Origin: Prasinococcaceae sp. CCMP 1430
Lineage: Eukaryota; Prasinodermophyta; Palmophyllophyceae; Prasinococcales; Prasinococcaceae
Assembly: GCA_013416795.1 (NCBI GenBank)
Contig: RQSC01000033.1
Coordinates: 162,944-174,443, forward strand
Direction: 5' to 3'
DNA: 11,500 nucleotides
Shown: positions 7,657 through 11,500 of the stretch, piece by piece
Layout of the letters: the number at the start of each line of letters is the position of its first letter
Numbering within the stretch: position 1 is the first letter of the stretch
Position numbers and translations under genes: made by a program
The notes under the pieces: generated by a model
Databases searched by the model: none
Told to the model about the DNA's origin: nothing
The model's input: the letters and a program-made list of their open reading frames with translations, nothing else

Positions 7657-8573
7657 CTAGTGCTGCTCGTCGTCGTGCGACACGTATCCGCACACCTGGC
7701 AGCCCACTTTGCGCATGCGCGGCCCGTCGAGCTCCACCATGAGCACCGACTGCCACTGCCCAATAGCGAGCTCGCCGCCGACCACTGGCACGCTGAGTGT
7801 GGTGCCTAGCAGCGACGCCAGCAAGTGCGCGTGCGCGTTGAGGGGCTCCTGCGCCATGAACTCTTCAAGCGTTCCTTTGCCCTGGCTCATCCAGTTGCGC
7901 TCAATGGCCGCAAGGTCGCGCTCGGTCTCCGGCCGCTGCTCGAGGTCGTTGTGGAGGTACGGCGCATCGGGAGGGGCGAGCGCGAGCAGCCACTTCGCGT
8001 AATCGCGGCGCAAGCGAGCCTCGTCCTCGTTGATAGTCAGCGCCACCGTCGTGTGCTGACTTACGAGGTGCGCCGTGCCGTTCACCACGCCCGACGCGGC
8101 AACCTGCGAGCGGCCGCAGCGACAGTCGTCACGCCGGGTGGCAGCGGCCGTCGTTAGAACACGCGCGGCCGCGCGCTCGGCGCCATGGCATCGCCCGCGC
8201 GGCCACGCACGCAACTCACCGTCTCGCGCAAGGGCGCCGTCAGATCATGAATGCTGACTTCCTGACGCGGCAGCGCCGACATGTCCCCGGCGACGCCCGT
8301 GTCGACAGCAAGCTCCGCGTAGTGGTAGACGTGCGACGCGCGTGCCGCGCACCGTCGCGGCCGCGCGCCCGCGCAGCCGTCGCGCAGCCGCCGCGGCCGG
8401 ACGCGCCTCGCGCCACCGCCGCGGCCGCGGCCATCTTGCCGCCCTGCGGACGCAAGGTCAAGAGAGCGCTTCCCCCGAGGGTGGGGAGAGGGGGGCTGCC
8501 TGCCACCTGCCGGCGTGTGCGCGCTGTGCCCCGCGCATCGTGCGTGATCAATAACGCCAGCGACGGCCGCCAT
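7657..8573 (-). CDS. yjbQ: YjbQ/UPF0047 family protein, two exons
   Basis: Small beta-rich protein of the YjbQ (UPF0047) family, for which a weak secondary thiamine-phosphate synthase activity has been reported in bacteria; its role in algae is unknown. Exon 2 is 7657-8103; exon 1 ends at 8220. The junction reads LRET/VAASGVVNG, and HTTVALTINEDE, YLHND, NAHAHLLASLLG, VPVVGGELAIGQWQSV and ELDGPR-x-R are clear family signatures, including the conserved His residues. Exon 1 carries the expected first strand (VYHYAELAVDTG) and SIHDLT. The start is uncertain: Met at 8573 (good context) gives 266 residues with about 85 Arg/Gly/Pro-rich N-terminal residues, perhaps an organelle-targeting extension. 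Met at 8282 would cut off the first strand. It has the long insert (ERNWMSQGKGTLEEF) common in one subfamily. Confidence 0.83.
8104..8219 (-). other. Intron in the YjbQ-family gene (116 bp, phase 0)
   Basis: Donor GAGACG/GTGAGT at 8219 and acceptor CTCGCAG ending at 8104. Removing it joins two reading frames that each carry family-conserved sequence on either side (LRET to VAASGV). The intron contains an in-frame stop (TAA near 8155), so it cannot be read through. Confidence 0.88.
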
Positions 8574-8768
8574 GCCTGCGCAAAAGCAAAAAATCCGCGG
8601 AGCGCGGCATGCGGGTGGCCGATTAAAGTGCACATATTTCACAGAGCGGAAGTGGCAATTCGCGGAGTTTTTTGGGGGAGGCGTGTGCTCCATGGCAGAC
8701 CGCTGCCTCGCGTGCGTGTGCCGGCGGCGCGCCACACGGCGAGCGCCGCAGCCTCCCCTGATACGGCG
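8574..8768. promoter_or_regulatory. Divergent spacer between the YjbQ-family gene and plastid RF1
   Basis: About 195 bp between the outermost plausible start codons. The AT-rich core at about 8580-8680 (AAAAGCAAAAAAT, GATTAAAGTGCACATATTTCAC, a T6 run near 8670) contrasts with the very GC-rich flanks and is the best candidate for a bidirectional promoter. If the true YjbQ start is further downstream, the spacer is longer. No specific binding site can be named. Confidence 0.4.
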
Positions 8769-8900
8769 ATGGCGACGTCAACCGCGACACGCTGCGCCGC
8801 GCCGCGCGCGGCGGTGCGCGTGGCCGGCCGAGCGCGCGCGCTCGTGCCGCCGCGCCACGCCGCGCGGCCGCGCGCGCGCTCGGGCTGGACGCGGCGATGA
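8769..8900 (+). other. Transit-peptide-like short frame upstream of RF1, possible first exon
   Basis: ATG in good context (GGCGATGG) opens a 43-codon frame (MATSTATRCAAPRAAVRVAG...), rich in Ala, Arg, Ser and Thr, with no acidic residue: the usual look of a plastid transit peptide. Its TGA (8898-8900) overlaps the ATG at 8897 that opens the mature RF1 frame, one base out of phase. Donor GT sites at 8814, 8820 and 8844 are all phase 0. Acceptor AGs ending at 8908, 8914 and 8917 would all resume the RF1 frame at a codon boundary, so a small intron could fuse the two. Confidence 0.45.
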
Positions 8901-10398
8901 GCTCGAAGCTCCAGCAGGCTGAGCGCACGCTTGCCGAGCTCACCCAGCAGATGTCCGACCCGGACGTCATCAACAACTCGGATGAGTATCAGAAGGTCGC
9001 TAAGAACGCGAGCGACATGGAGAAGGTGCGGCACGAGGGGCGCACCTCCGGCGAGCGCCTTTGCCACAGCGCCGCGCGCCCCCGCGCTTGCTGCACAGGG
9101 TTGGCGAGGGCGGGCCGCGCCGCCGCGCTGCCACGCGTGCGCTGCTTCTGACGCGCCGCTGCACGCGCACGCGCACGATGCAGGTTGTCACGCCGTACCA
9201 CGAGTACCTCGCGGCGGAGGAGGAGCTCCAGGGTGCCAAGGGTACGGCGTGCGCGCGGGCGCCTGTGGCTTGAGGTGCACCGCTCGCTGCGAGGGTTTCA
9301 GGAAAGGCCGCGAACTTTCTAGGTTCGGGTTTTCCTGATTTCTTTCCATCGTGATGTGTGTCTCGGCACAAGGGTGGTTTTTGTGTCTAGCTAGGGTTCG
9401 TGACACCGCGGATAAGGCGGCACCGCCGCGGCCGCAGCAGCGCATGTGGTCCCGACCTGACGCGCCTCTCCCCCTGCCCTCCCCCATCTCCCCCTCGCCT
9501 CGCAGAGATGGCGAAGGAGGACCCTGAGTTTGCCGAGATGGCCGCCGAGGAGATCGAGGCACTCACCGCGCGCATGGTCGAGCTCGAGGAGCAGCTGAAG
9601 GTCGCGCTGCTGCCCAAGGACCCGCTGGACGAGCGCAACATCATGCTCGAGGTGCGGGCGGGTACCGGTGGCGACGAGGCGGGCATCTGGGCGGGCGACT
9701 TGGCACGCATGTACATGCGCTACTGCGAAGAGCAGGGATGGACGCCCACGATGGTGAGCGCGGCGGTCGCTGATGCAGGAGGCTACAAAGAGGTAACGCT
9801 CGAGGTGACGGGCGAGAGCGTGTACTCGAAGCTCAAGTGGGAGGCGGGCGTCCACCGCGTGCAGCGCGTGCCCGCGACGGAGAGCGCCGGGCGAGTACAC
9901 ACATCGACGGCCACTGTGGCGGTCATGCCCGAGGTGGACGATGTGGACGTCAAGATCGACCCCTCGGACATCGAGATCACGACGGCGCGCTCCGGTGGCG
10001 CAGGGGGGCAGAACGTCAACAAGGTGGAGACGGCCGTGGACCTCGTGCACAAGCCCTCGGGCATCCGCGTGTTCTGTACCAAGGAGCGCTCCCAGATGAA
10101 GAATCGCGAGATGGCGATGAGCATCCTGCGCGCCAAGCTCTTTGAGATCGAGCTCGAGAAGCAGCAGAGCGAGATCAAGGAACGCCGCCTCGCGCAGGTG
10201 GGCTCAGGCGCCCGCTCGGAGAAGATCCGCACGTACAACTGGAAGGACAGCCGCGTGTCCGACCACCGCACCAAGCAGAACTTCTCGCTGCCCGATATCA
10301 TGGCGGGCAAGATTGAGGATCCCATTCAGGCGTGCATTGCGATGGACCAAGCGGAGGCAATGAGGCAGCTCGCTGAGGAGGCCGCCAACGTTGCATGA
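8897..10398 (+). CDS. prfA: Plastid-type peptide chain release factor 1 (RF1), three exons
   Basis: Class I release factor that reads UAA/UAG stop codons and triggers peptide release on bacterial-type ribosomes, here most likely in the plastid (closest in sequence to plant APG3). Exons 8897-9025, 9184-9241 and 9506-10398 give 359 residues, the usual RF1 length. Junctions restore the family sequence: [14 protein letters not shown] and [13 protein letters not shown]. It has [22 protein letters not shown], the stop-codon tripeptide PAT (185-187, in RVPATES) and the catalytic GGQ (229-231, in GGAGGQNVN). It ends with [22 protein letters not shown] rather than SPF marks RF1, not RF2. The N-terminus given starts at the mature helix and has no targeting sequence, so a start further upstream (8769 and a small intron) is likely. 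The gene is divergent from the YjbQ-family gene and convergent with the ENH1-like gene. Confidence 0.93.
9026..9183 (+). other. RF1 intron (158 bp, phase 0)
   Basis: Donor GAGAAG/GTGCGG and acceptor CGATGCAG/GTTGTC. Removing it joins the helix [12 protein letters not shown] to [15 protein letters not shown] as in other RF1 proteins. Nothing else is recognised within it. Confidence 0.88.
9242..9505 (+). other. RF1 intron (264 bp, phase 1)
   Basis: Donor CCAAGG/GTACGG; acceptor CCTCGCAG ending at 9505 after a long pyrimidine tract (about 9465-9502). Phase 1 joining makes a Glu codon, giving [13 protein letters not shown], as expected for RF1. The middle (about 9300-9400) is AT/GT-richer than the exons. 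The longest intron placed here; no gene is seen inside. Confidence 0.88.
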
Positions 10399-10604
10399 GG
10401 AGCACCGGACCGCGCCGCATCCCTGTACATATCTAAACACGAATTTTGCAATGGCAACAAACGTATCTACGGCCAGCGTAGCTCGTGGGTCATCGCCGCC
10501 CGCGTGCGCGCGCGCCAGGGGGAGTGAGATAGACACGCCTGAGACATACCGCGAATGTGTACAGGAGGGTGTGCGGCAGGTGCTCGCGCGGCCCGGGCGG
10601 GCAC
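10399..10604. terminator. Convergent 3' spacer of RF1 and the ENH1-like gene
   Basis: 206 bp between facing stop codons. An AT-rich stretch at about 10422-10475 (TGTACATATCTAAACACG, ATTTTGCAATGG) is the likely RF1 3'-end region. The remainder is GC-rich. No coding sequence is supported and no standard poly(A) hexamer is obvious. Confidence 0.35.
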
Positions 10605-11500
10605 TTACGACAGGCCGAGGTAAGTGAAGTAGGCGATCGCACCCGCGGCCACCAGGCCGGAGATCGCCGAGACCAGCGGCGTGTTGAACCCGCCCTTGGG
10701 GAGGCCCGTCTCCTTGTCAAACTCGGCGAAGCGAGACTGGCAGGCGTGGTGCGAGCGTCGCGGCAGGTTTGGGAGAGTCAGCTGCGCACCGCGCGGATGT
10801 AGGCAGGCAAAGACGGAGGGCTTGCAGCGCACCGGCGTTGCGCGCGGGCGTGGCCGCGCAGCGGGGCGTGCCGCGAGCGCGCCGCGCACCTTGGGGGCGG
10901 CGCACTGCGGGCACTGGTAGCCGCCGTCGAGCTCAGCGAAGGGCTGCTTCTTGAAGTAGATGAAGCCACAGTCGAGGCAGATGTGCGTGGCAGTCTCCAG
11001 CTGGCGCTTGGAGAGCGACTTGCCGAAGCGCGGCGGCGCGGGCAGCTTGTTCCTGGGTGGCAGGATGGGCGCCCCTTTGTTGACAATGAAATCCATGTAA
11101 TCACGGCCGTTGTTGGAGATGGTGGTCTTGGTGAAGCCCACGTTCTCGCACGGCCACATCTCGTCGCCGAAGAAGGACGAGGTGTACAGGATCTGCACGG
11201 TTGCGAGCGAGGCCCAGAGGCGCGCAGCAGCAGGGGCGGCGGTGCGTCACCCGCTCGCGTCAGCGCGTGCACTCGCACTCGGCAGCGCACCCCCGCGCGC
11301 ACGCGGCGGCGTTCCCCGCGCGCTCGCACCTGGTCGCCCATCTTGATGCCGGCCTTGGCGCCGTTGCCGACGGGGTTGACGAAGGTCACGAACACGCCCT
11401 CCTCGCCCGGCTTGCCGCCCACCGAGAAGCCCAGCGGCTTGTCGACGGCGATCTCCTTCTGCTGGGCGCGCGCGGCCGCGCGGCGCGGGGCCGCCCGCGG
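10605..11500 (-). CDS. ENH1: ENH1-like PDZ-rubredoxin thylakoid protein, 5' end outside window
   Basis: Plastid membrane protein with a PDZ-like domain, a rubredoxin domain and a C-terminal membrane anchor, the layout of plant ENH1; related rubredoxins (RBD1/RubA) act in photosystem II assembly. Exons in the window are 11330-11500, 10890-11192 and 10605-10736. The first codes an Arg/Ala-rich stretch (probably the end of a transit peptide) and PDZ start (DKPLGFSVGGKPGEEGVFV ... AGIKMGDQ). The second completes the PDZ (ILYTSSFFGDEMW) and codes the rubredoxin with both iron-binding CxxC pairs (CLDC, CPQC; YQCPQCAAPK). The third continues SRFAEFDKETG and ends in one membrane helix (TPLVSAISGLVAAGAIAYF). 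The joins are phase 0. The start codon lies beyond base 11500. The last intron can be read through in frame, so a longer isoform cannot be excluded. Confidence 0.87.
10737..10889 (-). other. ENH1-like intron (153 bp, phase 0, open in frame)
   Basis: Donor CCCAAG/GTGCGC and acceptor CTGCCAG/TCTCGC. Splicing gives AAPK-SRFAEFDKETG, the continuous rubredoxin-tail sequence of the family. The length is a multiple of three and no in-frame stop occurs, so retention would add 51 Arg/Pro/Ala-rich residues. Confidence 0.8.
11193..11329 (-). other. ENH1-like intron (137 bp, phase 0)
   Basis: Donor GACCAG/GTGCGA; acceptor ACCGTGCAG ending at 11193. Splicing joins the PDZ halves (AGIKMGDQ to ILYTSSFFGDEMW), which lie in different reading frames. 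A possible branch site (GCTGAC) lies in the middle part. Confidence 0.85.

Noticed and set aside
6698-7660. 320-codon plus-strand frame rich in Pro and Ala
   Set aside because: Antisense shadow of the PIH1D2-like gene; the proline run is the reverse of the polyglycine codons.
8104-8214. Extension of YjbQ exon 2 upstream to a Met near 8214 without splicing
   Set aside because: It would replace the family's first strand by unrelated Arg-rich sequence; splicing at GTGAGT restores the conserved N-terminal part.
8247-8900. 217-codon plus-strand frame ahead of RF1, including the transit-like part
   Set aside because: Most of it is antisense to YjbQ exon 1 and spans the AT-rich promoter core; only the part from ATG 8769 is kept as a possible first exon.

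Overview
The window looks like nuclear DNA of a GC-rich unicellular photosynthetic eukaryote (an alga). It carries eukaryote-only genes (UPF1, SPB1, a ZNF511-like and a PIH1D2-like gene) beside nuclear genes for plastid proteins (a plastid-type release factor RF1 and an ENH1-like PDZ/rubredoxin membrane protein). Five GT-AG introns could be placed by protein homology; they are short (116-264 bp) and four of five donors begin GTGCG or GTACG. Genes are tightly packed and several are intronless within the window. The exact lineage (prasinophyte, haptophyte, pelagophyte or other) cannot be fixed from this sequence alone. No bacterial operon, mobile element, CRISPR array, tRNA or rRNA was recognised.

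Layout. Bases 1-1803 (minus) hold the first 601 codons of UPF1, the nonsense-mediated decay helicase, which runs off the left edge just after the Walker A motif. A 594-bp divergent spacer (1804-2397) separates it from SPB1 (2398-4878, plus), an rRNA 2'-O-methyltransferase and 60S biogenesis factor. SPB1 converges with a tandem set of three minus-strand genes: a ZNF511-like C2H2 protein (4979-5863), a PIH1D2-like HSP90/R2TP co-chaperone (5896-7503) and a YjbQ/UPF0047 protein (7657 to about 8573, one intron). A compact divergent spacer of about 200 bp then leads to plastid RF1 (8897-10398, plus, at least three exons). This converges with the ENH1-like gene (10605 to beyond 11500, minus, at least three exons in the window).

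The genes do not form one pathway. Two themes are RNA metabolism and translation (UPF1, SPB1, RF1) and plastid function (RF1, ENH1-like). No undescribed system was found. The points most worth a second look are: loss of the third zinc site of the UPF1 CH domain; a basic insert at the UPF1 subdomain-1B regulatory loop; an 18-residue polyvaline run in the PIH1D2-like protein; a transit-peptide-like reading frame upstream of RF1 that is out of frame and could be joined by a small intron; an ENH1 intron that can be read through in frame; and a 32-bp gap between two tandem genes.
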